From positions 682,001-746,000 of the forward strand of contig NC_018208.1 in the NCBI RefSeq assembly GCF_000219625.1: DNA of 64,000 nt, in the 5' to 3' direction. Below, one piece after another: positions 54,551 through 64,000 of this stretch. Every line of letters starts with the position of its first letter. Positions within the stretch are counted from its first letter, which is position 1. The notes below the pieces were generated by a model that saw only the letters and a list, made by a program, of their open reading frames with translations, ran no database searches and was not told the origin of the DNA. This DNA is from Zymoseptoria tritici IPO323 (lineage: Eukaryota > Ascomycota > Dothideomycetes > Mycosphaerellales > Mycosphaerellaceae). The position numbers and the translations under genes were made by a program.

Positions 54551-57229
54551 TCACCGCTGGACGACTCTATCACCTTGGACTTTGACACCTCCCTTCCCAG
54601 TCCAGAGATCCCTCACGGCCGCCATGTGCTCCGCGAGGTTCAGATCGTTCCTCACACCATGCTTCTTCGATTCACGAAGGCTTCGCTTATACTGAGCAGA
54701 CGTGCCCAAGCTGCCGGCAACACACCGTTTGACGCCGTTCCAAGCTGCGTCCGCCACGGTCTTCCATACAGCCGCCTGATCGACGACCATCTCTGGCGTG
54801 TAGAAGATCCTGCAGTCTGCCGGTTCATACATGAATTGAAGTGGTGTGTTGGTCTCGTCGCCTTGCCGATACGCGTTTCGATAGTTGATGCTGTTGAGTC
54901 CGGTGCGGTAATAGGCCCAATTGTTGTAGTTTGCAAGCACCGTCTTCTCGTAATACTTACGAGAGTGGACATACTCGGTTTGGAACGGATATAAGACATC
55001 GTTGAGAATGGTCTCATATGTGAGGTACTGGGATCCTTTGGTGCCTCCGACTGCTTGAGTGATATCGGTGTTTGGGCGCCCGCCAAGGACAACGTACTTC
55101 ACACCCGCTGCGTTGAAATTAGCTCTTGACATCATCGGTTATGATGGTAATGATACCTTGCTGCCTCATAAGCTCCGAGAAGATCGAGCAGCCACTTGAG
55201 CAGTAGCCGTCTGTTACAACGACGATATTCTCGGCGGCGAACGGCTGTGTAGTAATATTTGTTCGACTGCGGTAGCCCGAAATGTCCCATGGCCCAGTGT
55301 GGTAAGGATTCAGGACATCGCTCAAATTCCATCGGACGATATCAGTATAGAGATCTCCCGTCGGTCCCAGGGGATGCGGGCCATATTTGTCCGCCCAAGA
55401 TGTAAAAGGCTCGTAGTTGACATCCGAGTCGGTATGATAGTCAAACTCACTGGCTATGTTGCCGAGTGTCGAGTCGTTGTTCTTTGCACACTTGTCACTT
55501 ACTTGACCAGAAGAAGGACGACCTTGTGGCAGTCGGTAGACATCAACTTACGTTCATGCTTCTCTCCACAAGTTTTGAAAAGTAGCTGACCTCCTGACCA
55601 ACAAAGTCGAAAGCTTCGTGCGCTCGGAAGCGCGAAGCGCCATAAGGTAGCATTGAGGGAAACAATAGCTTGAATATGTCGTACCTGGAAGCCAGACGGT
55701 GATCAATTAGCAAAGTCTTTGCCACGTCGAGGGCTTAGAAATCTCTGCCAAGGATGACAATTCATTTTTTATACTCACACGGGTAAGATCAAGCCTCCAC
55801 TGTTCGCGCTCAAGTCGATGATCAACTTCGTTTTGTTCGCTGCACCAAGAGGGTCAGAACCCGCGGTATGTATCGCGAAAAGGAGCAGCTCACCTGCCAC
55901 AGCCCTGTCAATCAAATACGTGTTCACTGCTTGCCAATTGACTGGATCCGGACTTGAGCTCGCAAAGGAAGCTAGACTCAGAACCGCCACGTCGTCAAAT
56001 CCGTCTCCGTCCAGGAAGTAGCCAGAGTTATAGTTGTTAGGTCCGCGAATGACTGGATCGGGATATCCTGGCGCTGGTGGATTTGCAAATGGGTCGGGAG
56101 CTGTATTTGGCGCGGGAGGAGCAGGAGTCGTTGACGAATTCGCAGACATCTCCTCAAGCAAGTCGATACCCATCTGCTCCGCGGTTTTGATCTTGAACGC
56201 ATCCACTGTCAACCAGAACTTGTAGATGTCGGGACCGCTATGGAAATCGTCAAATGGCGCCAGAGTTCGAGCATAGTTTTCGCTGGTGACTGAAGAACCG
56301 TTCGCGAACGTCAAGGTGGTACTTGGGCCTGGATAGACGTATCGACCCCGGCCACCGCCACTGAACGTCCCAGTCCTATCGCCATTGATTCCCAAAGAAA
56401 CTTGTGCGAGCACATGGAACATGTCGTTCCAACGGGCGTCGCGGTCCTGAAGCGGGCTGCTGATATCAGACCACTCGAGCAGGAACTCAGTGCTGTCGCG
56501 ACCATCGATGAGGGCCACCGGACTCGGTGCGAAGGAGGCTTTGCCTACAGTGGTTTCCAGGATGTCCGAGTACACGTAGACTTTGGGTATGCTCATTCCG
56601 TCGAGCGAGACAGATACCAGCGGAGTGCTACGTCCAAATGCAAAGATCCCAAGACTGTCCGGGCCAATACTGAGATGATTGTCGTGGGCGTTTGTGAAGC
56701 ATCTGTAGACATCATTGCCAAAAGCGAACTCGCTCGAATAGCCACCTGCGCGGACAGTGCTGTAAATAGCCTCAAATGCCGCAAAGAAATCGTACGGTGG
56801 CTGGCCCAGTCAATAATCACGAATAAAAATCGGTATGGAGGAGGCAGACTGACCTGAACCTTCTCTGCAAACTCCTGCGGAGGCTCTTTCAAGTACTGAA
56901 AGGTGGTGTGCCAGTCCAGAAATGGGCGAATAGAGTCCATGAAGACAACTGTGTACCGTCAAGATCGTACCTTGCAGTGCGAGGGGTGGTGAAACTATAC
57001 CTGCAGCGGACTGATTGAAAGGTACGGTCGCTTGAACAGTGTCAGTCGGTATGCTTACGGGCTCTTCTCGCACGCACTCACTCATGCAGTCATACGCTAA
57101 CTGCGCGGGAACCTTTACAGAGTCATCTCCACTCGCGAGATACAGCTCGCGCACCTCTGCACAAGCATTGTCCGCTGATGCCTGCACGGTGGCAGCGAGG
57201 AAGCTCGCTAGAAGGAATTGGCCTTTCAT
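54551..57229 (-). CDS. Secreted S41-family peptidase (tail-specific/CPAF-like)
   Basis: This is a serine endopeptidase of the fungal S41 group. Eight exons: 57082..57229, 57001..57030, 56854..56948, 55894..56800, 55779..55839, 55552..55684, 55157..55481 and 54551..55107. All seven introns (49-94 nt) have GT..AG ends, and the total closes to 751 residues. The start MKGQFLLASFLAATVQASA is a signal peptide. The joined N-terminal domain reads VPAQLAYDCM, VPFNQSAA, then SIRPFLDWHTTFQYLKEPPQ and EFAEKVQPPYDFFAAFEAIY, typical of the family. A PDZ-like middle contains VKVYVYSDIL-type strands and a Pro-rich insert (STTPAPPAPNTAPDPFANPP). The protease core has KLIIDLSANSGG and the nucleophile region VVVTDGYCSSGCSIFSELM (Ser553/Ser554), followed by KYVVLGGRPNTD. 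It is probably extracellular or vacuolar. Confidence 0.88.
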
Positions 57230-58122
57230 TGTGCCTGAGCGAAGCTGTTAGTGAGGGACGCAAGGTCACGTAGAATTGATATGGTACTTACCACCTCAAC
57301 AGTATCGAATGGTGGCAGCGTTTCGTGTCCGTGTACGACTGGGTCGTCGTTCTTGAATTGAGGCAGTCTTCCTCGCACCTCGCCCGAAGATGATGGGAGG
57401 ATGCAAGGCCGGCCGGGGACTGGTCAACATCATATTGAGTGTGAGTGTGAGAGAGACCGTATGGTTCCGGTTTTTACCCATCCATGGCTTCCGCGTACAT
57501 GGTATATCGAAGAGTTTTTAATCTCGGCATCGTGTTCGGGAAGGTCGAGGGAATTGAGTTTGGAGGCAAAGTGGTCTCGTCTTCGAGCATCACTGAGCCA
57601 CGCTCTTGTGTCGAATAGCTGATTTCAAGCGTCTCGCAAGGAGCTGTCCGTGAGTGAGAAAACAATGAATGGCAGCCAGCATCTTTGTGCTTCAATTTGT
57701 TGCAAGCCAGGCGCTCTAGATTCGGCTTGTCCCTGACCAGCAGGCCTATTACTCCAGACAAGGGTGATGTTGGGCTCAAGTCGGCTGTGCTGACGCGGAT
57801 GTGAACCGATGCGTGGTCTGGAACTTGAAGGACGTGGCTCAGCCTCGTTGCTGCCTGAAAGTGTGCCTTATTCACAACTGCCCATTAGGTACCAAACCAT
57901 ACTTTCCACGAGTTCCGACTCCGAATCGTCGAAGGTTCAAAGTCGACTAGGACAACGACAACGAGACTGATCGTGCGAAGCCGAAGATGGTCTGTGTGTG
58001 GGCTGCTCAGGAGCGATTTCGTGGTCTGTAGGCTAGCCCAGGGCAGGAGCGAAGCTGCTAAGTAACGGCATCTATATACATATAGTTCAGCATCTGTACC
58101 AATATACACCAGACGCAATGCT
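57230..58122. other. Intergenic
   Basis: This is the S41 peptidase promoter and the 3' flank of the GFA gene. ORFs of up to 133 codons on minus (57474-57875) show no family features. Confidence 0.5.
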
Positions 58123-58686
58123 CTACTGCCCTCTCACAGGAGCCCAGTAGAAGCCACCTTGGTGCTGCTCGACGCCCTCAGCAGCACTGCACCACTTCAC
58201 GCGGTTCTTCGCGTATTGCTCGATCCTTGGCTTGACCTTTGTCTCGTGCAGATCGAAGTCGTCGATCGTTCCTATTCTCATAATGAGCTTCCCTGGGTAC
58301 CCCTCACTAACACGATACAGCAGAGTGCCGCATCTAGAGCAGAAGTGGTTCTCCATCGTGTTGCCAGACTCAATTGTCTTGGCCTGGGCGAATTTGGTGA
58401 GAAGCTCCTTGCCACGAATGTGCTTGGTCGCAGACTCATTGACGATGAAGTTGGACGCGAACATGGAGGCTGTGATCTTGCGGCAGTCGGAGCAGTGGCA
58501 GATGAAGCTGTCCACAAAGTCTTCGCCTTCGGTGGGCTGAGGAGGAAAGTCATTAGTTCGTCGTCAATCACGCCTTTGTCCTGAGACACGTACGAAGTCG
58601 ATCTGGACGGCGCTGCAGTAGCATGTCGCTGTAGCTCGCGAGCCAGTCTTCGCACCCTCAGAAGGGAGAGGAATGTTGCCGCTCAT
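58123..58686 (-). CDS. GFA/CENP-V-type zinc protein (glutathione-dependent formaldehyde-activating enzyme family)
   Basis: Proteins of this fold bind zinc through conserved cysteines. Some catalyse formation of S-hydroxymethylglutathione; most fungal members are uncharacterised. Exons are 58594..58686 and 58123..58536 with a 57-nt intron (GTACGT..CTCAG); the join closes to 168 residues. The Cys set is complete: TATCYCSAVQIDF in exon 1, then SFICHCSDCRKITASMFASN and the second-site ENHFCSRCGTLLYRVSEG. Both zinc sites (C-x-C with C-x2-C, and C-x-C-x2-C) can be placed. The C-terminus contains the usual KWCSAAEGVEQHQGGF. The ATG at 58686 begins MSGNIPLPSEGAKTG. The family assignment is firm; substrate unknown. 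Confidence 0.88.
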
Positions 58687-59512
58687 GGTGTGCAGAAGTC
58701 CGGGGATTGTTTGATGGTTTCGAAATCGTAGTCAGACTCGGTCAACGTGAGGTAAAGGGTCAATAGTAAAAGCAGAACGAGGGCTCCATCAGGTTATATG
58801 CCTTTTGCTCCCTCGGTTGGAGCTCTCTCATGCTGCGTCCAGATCTACGCTTATTAATAGCGGCATCGTGCTACCACAGTGCTTCGACCCTGAGAATGCA
58901 AATCATCCTCACCATGCGGCCAGATCTTCCGATGATACCATGTGCGGGTCGCAAACACCATTGCTTACTGATCAACCGCATTGCCGAGCACTTCATGACG
59001 AAAGATGCCTCGGGTTGTGCTATTGTTGCGGGCAATTCCTTCAGAGCCAATGGAGAGAAGGTCGATGGTATCGTAAAGGAGGAAACGGAGGAGACGGAGT
59101 GCGGTCAAACATATATGTGCTGGATGTGACCTTGATGGACGATATGCTGCAAGATCACATTCAAGATCGCCGCAAAGTCAAAGCGAACCCAATTTGGCAT
59201 CGGCTGAAATTCGGAGAACACCCATCGACCTCTTGATGAACAACCAAACCAGTTGTACTCTCGACAACGTTCGGTCGACTTACCTGCGGCCTGCTATCCT
59301 ACCTGCCAAGGCTGCAAGACTTGCTGCCTGCCGGTTCTGTATTTGAGGTATTTCACAAGGTTGCTTCGGCGTTGTGGACTTCGTGCTTGCTATAGCCAAC
59401 AGACAAAACTGCAGTAGTGGTATTCGCTATATACCCGGCAGCTCAGAAAATCGCTTGGTGTAAAGAAATGTATTCAGCCAAGATACCGGCGGTTTCAGGT
59501 CCAGCCAGGAGT
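58687..59512. other. Intergenic
   Basis: This is the GFA promoter and the 3' flank of the CBS-PB1 gene. Plus-strand ORFs of about 100-143 codons (58805-59236) have no recognisable features. Confidence 0.5.
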
Positions 59513-61563
59513 CTACCGGCTGGAACGTCCAGCGACAAAGGTAATGAGAATAACGGCTCCGAGGACGACGATTGCACCCGGGAGCAGAGCCTCGTTTGGA
59601 ACTCCTGGAACGATCTGCTCCTGCTTTACGGGCTGCGCTGCTGCAGCTTTTCGTTCTCTACGGCGATCTGCAGCTGCTTGCGCCTCTTCTTCAGCCTCCT
59701 CATCCTCTTCAACCCTGCGGCGTCTGATCGACTCTGGCGGCGGCGTGACAGGGATGATGGCGGGTTGTGGATCGACCGTGGCGGTCAATGCTGGCTTCTC
59801 CGGGTCATGGACAAAGAGGTCGACTTTGTCTTTGCGTGCAGCTTGAGCGAGGGTAATGGCCTCCAGGAGATCGTGGTCAGTTGTGATGGAGACTGTATCG
59901 CCTTCGTTGTCCAGATAACTCAGCGCAAAGCCTGCATGACCGAGCGTGCCATTCTCGAATGTGGGAACACCGCCCAGGCCCTCAGCCTCGTTTCCGAGCT
60001 TGTTTCCAACGTCGGTGATGAGCTCTGCCAGGCCTGCCGAAGCTACGACCTGCAGTCGATGGACACGCCCTCCGGGGGCCTTGAACTTGAAGGTAAAAGG
60101 TCTGTCTTCAACAGCACCAGCAAGGGACTGCTCTTGATCCGGTGCACCAGTGTGTGATGCAGAGTCGTTTGGGAGGACGCTGTCACCGCGCTCGAGGTGC
60201 ATACGGTGTCCCATGTCGGGCGACATCATGTTGGACCGCTCATCGGACGTGTGTGGTATGTGGCTACCACCTTCACCAGACATCATCGACTCGGTCTCGT
60301 TCTCCATCGACATCCAGAATTTGTTCCATGCTGGACCTTCATTGTCGCCAGTCGACATGCCATTGATCTGGTCCAGGGTTGCATAGGTCAGCTTCAGAAC
60401 GTCGACCATGCCAACAATTTCGTCGCTCTCCTTGTTCATGACCGGCAGGTTGAGGTAGTGGCCATCGTGCATCTTTCTCAAAGCCTGCTGAATGCTCATG
60501 TCCATTGGTGCGAAATCGGGGTGAGGTGTCATGACACGAATGACGCTGCAATTCGCTGGATCCAGACCAGCTGCAATGACACGAAGGACAACATCCTTTG
60601 AAGTGAAGATTCCGGTAATTTGACCTTGATCCTGCACGAGTACCGCAGTGGTGTGGTTGTCCTTCATCATCTGAGCTGCCTCCTTGACGCTTGTCCTTAC
60701 AGACACTGTGACCGGAGGTAGTCCGTTCAAGACTGACTCCAGTGTAGGTCCGGACATACGCTGTCTGACGGCTTCAACATATTGTATGATCTGCTGCGGT
60801 TGGCTTGACCCGAGCTCGGCCTGAACGCCCTCCAATGCGTCGTACAACTTCTTCGACGAGCTGTATGCACGCTCCAACTTCTCCATTGCGTCGTAGAAGC
60901 ATTTTGTGATGTCCAAAATACCAGAGATGTCGTGGTTCTCGTCCATGACCGGCAAATGTCTGAAGCCCTTCCGCACCATGAGGTCCAATGCATCCGTTGC
61001 ACTTGTGTCCGTCTTTGCACATAATGGGTTCTTGGTCATGATCTCGGCGATTGTCACGTTTTGAGCCTTGAGTCCTGCGCCTACCACTCGGAATGCCAGA
61101 TCTTTAGCCGTGAAGATACCCGCGATCCTGTCATCATCGTCTGTTACGAGCACGCAGTCCTCTCGCTTCGCTGCCATTAATTGTGCTGCCTCGGTGACGG
61201 TCATCGTGGGCTTGATCTGCAAGGCTTGGTTCGGTCGAAGGGCGAGCACAGTACCCGGCGGTGCTTTTCGAGTCTGTCGTGCTCTGTTACCAGGTCCACG
61301 CTTCTTGTTGAGGTCCTTTTCGATCTTAATGCGGATAGCCTGTGAAAGGAGTCAGTCTATGTCGACAGCTCTGTTTCGCTACGAGTCTAGCACACCTCAT
61401 CGCGCTTGGACTGCTTCGCTCTGCTGGAGCTGAGGGAAGTGTTCGCGTCGCTGACCATCGACTCCAGCTTCGGCCGTGGTATGGACGAAGGGCCATCGTT
61501 GTAGCCAACCTGCGGCCGCAGATTCTTTGGAGTCCCTCGCTGTGTTCCGCCAGCGTTCGACAT
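59513..61563 (-). CDS. CBS- and PB1-domain protein with C-terminal membrane anchor (Mug70-like)
   Basis: This belongs to a fungal family with four CBS motifs and a PB1 interaction domain, probably a nucleotide-sensing adaptor on an internal membrane. Exons are 61396..61563 and 59513..61339 with a 56-nt intron (GTGTGC..TTTCACAG). The join closes to 664 residues starting MSNAGGTQRGTPKNLRPQVG. After a basic KKRGPGNRARQTRKAPPGTV come the CBS pairs: ALQIKPTMTVTEAAQLMAAK, IMTKNPLCAKTDTSATDALD, then VSVRTSVKEAAQMMKDNHTT and VMTPHPDFAPMDMSIQQALR. A PB1 domain lies at roughly residues 470-560 (FTFKFKAPGGRVHRLQVVAS, with the acidic SYLDNEGDTVSITTDHDLLE). An acidic coiled stretch leads to a final hydrophobic segment GAIVVLGAVILITFVA and GRSSR, a tail anchor. 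Confidence 0.9.
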
Positions 61564-62271
61564 GGTCGGCTAGACTCGCTGAACGGCTGATGGAGAGTCG
61601 ACGTTTGCGGATTCAACAGATGTCCGCTCAGGGTCGAGATGGCAGGTTGATCAACAAGAGCACAGAGGACAGTCGGGGCCGTCACCTGTCAGGTTTAAAG
61701 TTTGAGTCGCTTGAGTCGGCAAATAATAAACAACGATCCGATCCCTGTCGCTACGACGGAACGTACCCGCTCCGCTCCTGCAGTATATGTATTCCTTCCG
61801 ATCGCTCTCAAGTCTTGCCATGTGTTCTTGACATCTTCGCGAGATATCACTATGAAGTGGCGAATCTTTTCGAGGAACCAGTCAATTGCGTTGTGATCAG
61901 AGCACTAAGAAGAAGCTGCTCAGCTCCGAAATGCTGTGATAAAGTTGTCAAGGTCGCTAGGTCTTCTAGGCCTCAGGCACCACTATGCAGATGCTCAATG
62001 AATAAGGTACCTCTCATATTCATGATTTCGCACGATTTCCAGGAGGATAATGCTGTCCTATCGGTGATTCTGAGATCTTCAGTAGAAAACGTCTTTGGAC
62101 TGCGCGCGAAAGAGTACCGGACTGATCGTGCCTGCCTCTTGATCCGTCGTTTCAAGTCACGTGCACTTGCAGTCCGGAAGCTTGGCGAGTCGAAAGCCCA
62201 CTTCAATTTGAGATTGGGCGACATCAACTTTACGAGACCACCACTTCAGTCAACACATCACAACCGTCAAC
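61564..62271. other. Intergenic: divergent promoter of CBS-PB1 gene and eS26
   Basis: Both genes start outward. Just before the eS26 ATG the plus strand has ccaccacttcagtcaacaca, typical of a ribosomal-protein leader. No other gene is seen. Confidence 0.5.
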
Positions 62272-62784
62272 ATGGTCAAGAAGCGCGCGTCCAACGGACG
62301 TAACAAGAACGGCCGCGGCCACACCAAGCCGATCAGATGCTCCAACTGCTCGCGATGCACACCCAAGGACAAGGCCATCAAGAGATTCACCATCCGCAAC
62401 ATGGTCGAATCCGCCGCCATCCGTACGACATATTCTACGACATCCTGGAAGAAGCGAATCGGTAGCTAAACATTGTTCTTTCAGGTGATATCTCCGATGC
62501 GTCCGTCTTCGCCGAATACGCCGTCCCAAAGATGTACCTCAAGCTTCAGTACTGCGTCTCGTGCGCCATCCACGGAAAGATTGTTCGGTACGCGCGCTCC
62601 GCCTCTTCGCTATAAGGAACCCTTCCGATCTCCGGTCTCGATACTAACATACACCCACAGTGTCCGCTCTCGCGAGGGTCGCCGCAATCGAGCCCCACCA
62701 CCGAGGGTGCGCTACAACAAGGACGGCAAGAAGGTGAACCCAGGGCAGGTGGCCAAGATCCCAGGTGCTCAGGCCGCCGCATAG
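62272..62784 (+). CDS. RPS26: 40S ribosomal protein eS26
   Basis: eS26 sits at the mRNA exit channel of the small ribosomal subunit. Exons are 62272..62422, 62485..62587 and 62661..62784; introns are 62 and 73 nt, both splitting Arg codons. The join closes to 125 residues. The sequence is the classic one: [20 protein letters not shown], the zinc-binding [17 protein letters not shown], then [37 protein letters not shown] (second Cys pair) and [20 protein letters not shown]. The C-terminal extension after [16 protein letters not shown] is Ala-rich. Short introns near the start of ribosomal protein genes are usual in filamentous ascomycetes. Confidence 0.96.
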
Positions 62785-63161
62785 ATGGAGCAGGGGATGT
62801 GAGATCACGATGTGGAGTTCATGGGACACGCAAAAGACTGGTTACTGGCGTTCTGCAGTCGGTCATATGGAAACGTGTGACACGGTTCGAGGACGAGCCG
62901 TGCCTGGCTAGGGCAGGCGTCGAAGGCCATCTGGAGTGAAGGAATAGCTTCGAAATGAACCACGTTCAACCACTGCACTGTGTCGGAATCGTCTTGTACA
63001 GGATCTGGCACGCAGCACCGACTCGTGAAGTCATTTTTCAGGATCGCGGGTGCGATAAAGCGAGCACCACAGGGGAGGATGCAAGGCAGGATCACGTTCC
63101 TTTCGTGTCATCGTTTGCATGTCATGTTGGCATACGGTCATATCGTTCAGACTGGTTGTTC
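62785..63161. other. Intergenic between convergent genes
   Basis: The 3' flanks of eS26 and the VanZ-like gene lie here. Nothing else is recognised. Confidence 0.5.
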
Positions 63162-63985
63162 TCAGTCTGCCCGTCGCTTTGCGTCCTCTACCTTATCAGC
63201 TCCGCCGGAACCTGGCTCAGCACCGTCCTCATCCCAGTCCTCCGCATTCTCATCCCAATTGTCGAGCTCTTCAGTCACAGTCTTGCCGGCTCCAGCGCCG
63301 GCTTGGCTATCTCCATGTACCACGCCCGTCTCCTGATCACCAACCACTCCAAGTTCAACGTCTCGTTCTGCGGCGTGATCTTCATCACCAAGTTCCTCTC
63401 CAGGCACAATGTCGTAGTGTTTGTTCTTTCGTTTCCGCTCAAGCATCCGCCTATGATACCACGAGCTCAATCCCAAAGCCAAACCGCTACCGACCACGTT
63501 CGCGAGGATGTCGTAAGGATCGAAGTCTCGGCCATTGGGCAGGAGCCCTTGCACGACTTCTGAACCGATTCCAAGTCCGGCCGTGCAAACGAGAAGTGAT
63601 AGGTTGATGCAACGTCGTCGAGAGGTTTCCAAGATCCAGTAGAAGGTGATCTGTCGTATGTCAGTCGTCTGTAAAGTGGCAGCTCGAGCACAGGGAGGGA
63701 TGCCATGGTGAGGGAAAGCGTTGCGGTCGCTTGATTGCAATCGTGCAAAAATGGAGCAACATACCGTCAAAAGGAAGAACGTCACAAGATGTAGGCCTTT
63801 GTCGCTTTGCCCATACTGCGGCAACTTCTGTGTGGAGAGTCCGAGATATGCGCTCGCTCCGACCAAGAATCCAAAGGCAGCTATAGCTTGGTTAGACACT
63901 CGTTGTACGGCACATCTGGCTGCGCGCACGAACCTAGGAAGGGCTTTCTTATCCGCAACGAAGACATGAAGGCATCCAGACTCAT
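63162..63985 (-). CDS. VanZ-like membrane protein
   Basis: This is a small integral membrane protein of the VanZ-like superfamily, function unknown in fungi. Exons are 63934..63985 (from the ATG at 63985; an alternative in-frame ATG is at 63967), 63765..63880 and 63162..63650. Introns are 53 and 114 nt (GTTCGT..CTATAG; GTATGT..CGACAG). The join closes to 218 residues. Membrane segments are AAFGFLVGASAYLGL, GLHLVTFFLLTITFYWIL (across the splice), CINLSLLVCTAGLGIG and ILANVVGSGLALGLSSW. The family landmarks DKGLHLVTFF and GLLPNGRDFDPYDILANVVG are present. The C-terminal ~80 residues are acidic and cytosolic (DNWDENAEDWDEDGAEPG). The start lies close to the right edge, so a further upstream ATG outside the window cannot be excluded. 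Confidence 0.8.
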
Positions 63986-64000
63986 GCCGGTGGACAAGCG

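Noticed and set aside
59417..60157. 246-codon plus-strand frame opposite the CBS-PB1 gene
   Set aside because: It overlaps the PB1 domain coding in antisense and has a Leu/Arg-rich shadow composition.
1..64000. CRISPR arrays, prophage or bacterial mobile elements
   Set aside because: No regularly spaced repeats or phage/IS proteins were seen, and the genome is fungal.

Overview
The window is a piece of nuclear chromosome from a filamentous ascomycete fungus. Introns are short (mostly 49-75 nt) with GT..AG ends and CTRAY-like branch sites, genes sit on both strands, and the content is typically fungal: a fungal Swi1 with an ARID domain, a PDR-type ABC transporter, HSP12/HSP9, a Zn2Cys6 regulator, an Sds23-like CBS protein and GH18 chitinase. 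The protein style suggests Dothideomycetes, perhaps the Mycosphaerellales/Capnodiales side; that placement is inference.

Layout. 1-6.9 kb: the N-terminal part of TFIIIC subunit Tfc4/Sfc4 (runs off the left edge), COA6, and SWI/SNF subunit Swi1. 8.4-17.3 kb: an intronless PDR/ABCG transporter facing a spliced abnormal-spindle (ASPM-like) gene. 18.0-21.5 kb: APC2 and phosphatidylserine synthase, divergent from a 189-bp promoter and each followed by a copy of the same 84-bp element. 22.1-29.1 kb: a protein joining an FG-rich N-terminus to an LPPELR (F-box/2EXR-like) C-terminus, a poorly resolved Cys-rich gene, a decayed gene with several frame breaks, and a JJJ1/DNAJC21-type J protein. 29.8-32.2 kb: AMMECR1-domain protein and HSP12/9. 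32.2-36.3 kb: gene-poor. 36.3-39.5 kb: aldose 1-epimerase and a Zn2Cys6 regulator. 39.5-45.2 kb: a second gene-poor stretch with an AT-rich block, a tandem repeat and a hairpin. 45.2-64 kb: an unrecognised conserved-looking protein, GH18 chitinase, an Sds23-like protein, a decayed amidoligase, a secreted protein of unknown function, a secreted S41 peptidase with seven introns, a GFA-type protein, a CBS-PB1 membrane protein, ribosomal protein eS26 and a VanZ-like membrane protein.

Most genes are core housekeeping functions (transcription, chromatin, mitosis, lipid synthesis, translation). They do not form a biosynthetic cluster or an operon-like system. Accessory content is confined to the decayed genes and the two gene-poor stretches. 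I found no convincing new multi-gene system. The items most worth a second look are the matched 84-bp elements flanking APC2/PSS, the decayed gene at 25.9-27.4 kb, the decayed amidoligase, and the FG plus LPPELR fusion. Splice joins were read by eye; every joined gene marked as closing in frame was checked by exon-length arithmetic.
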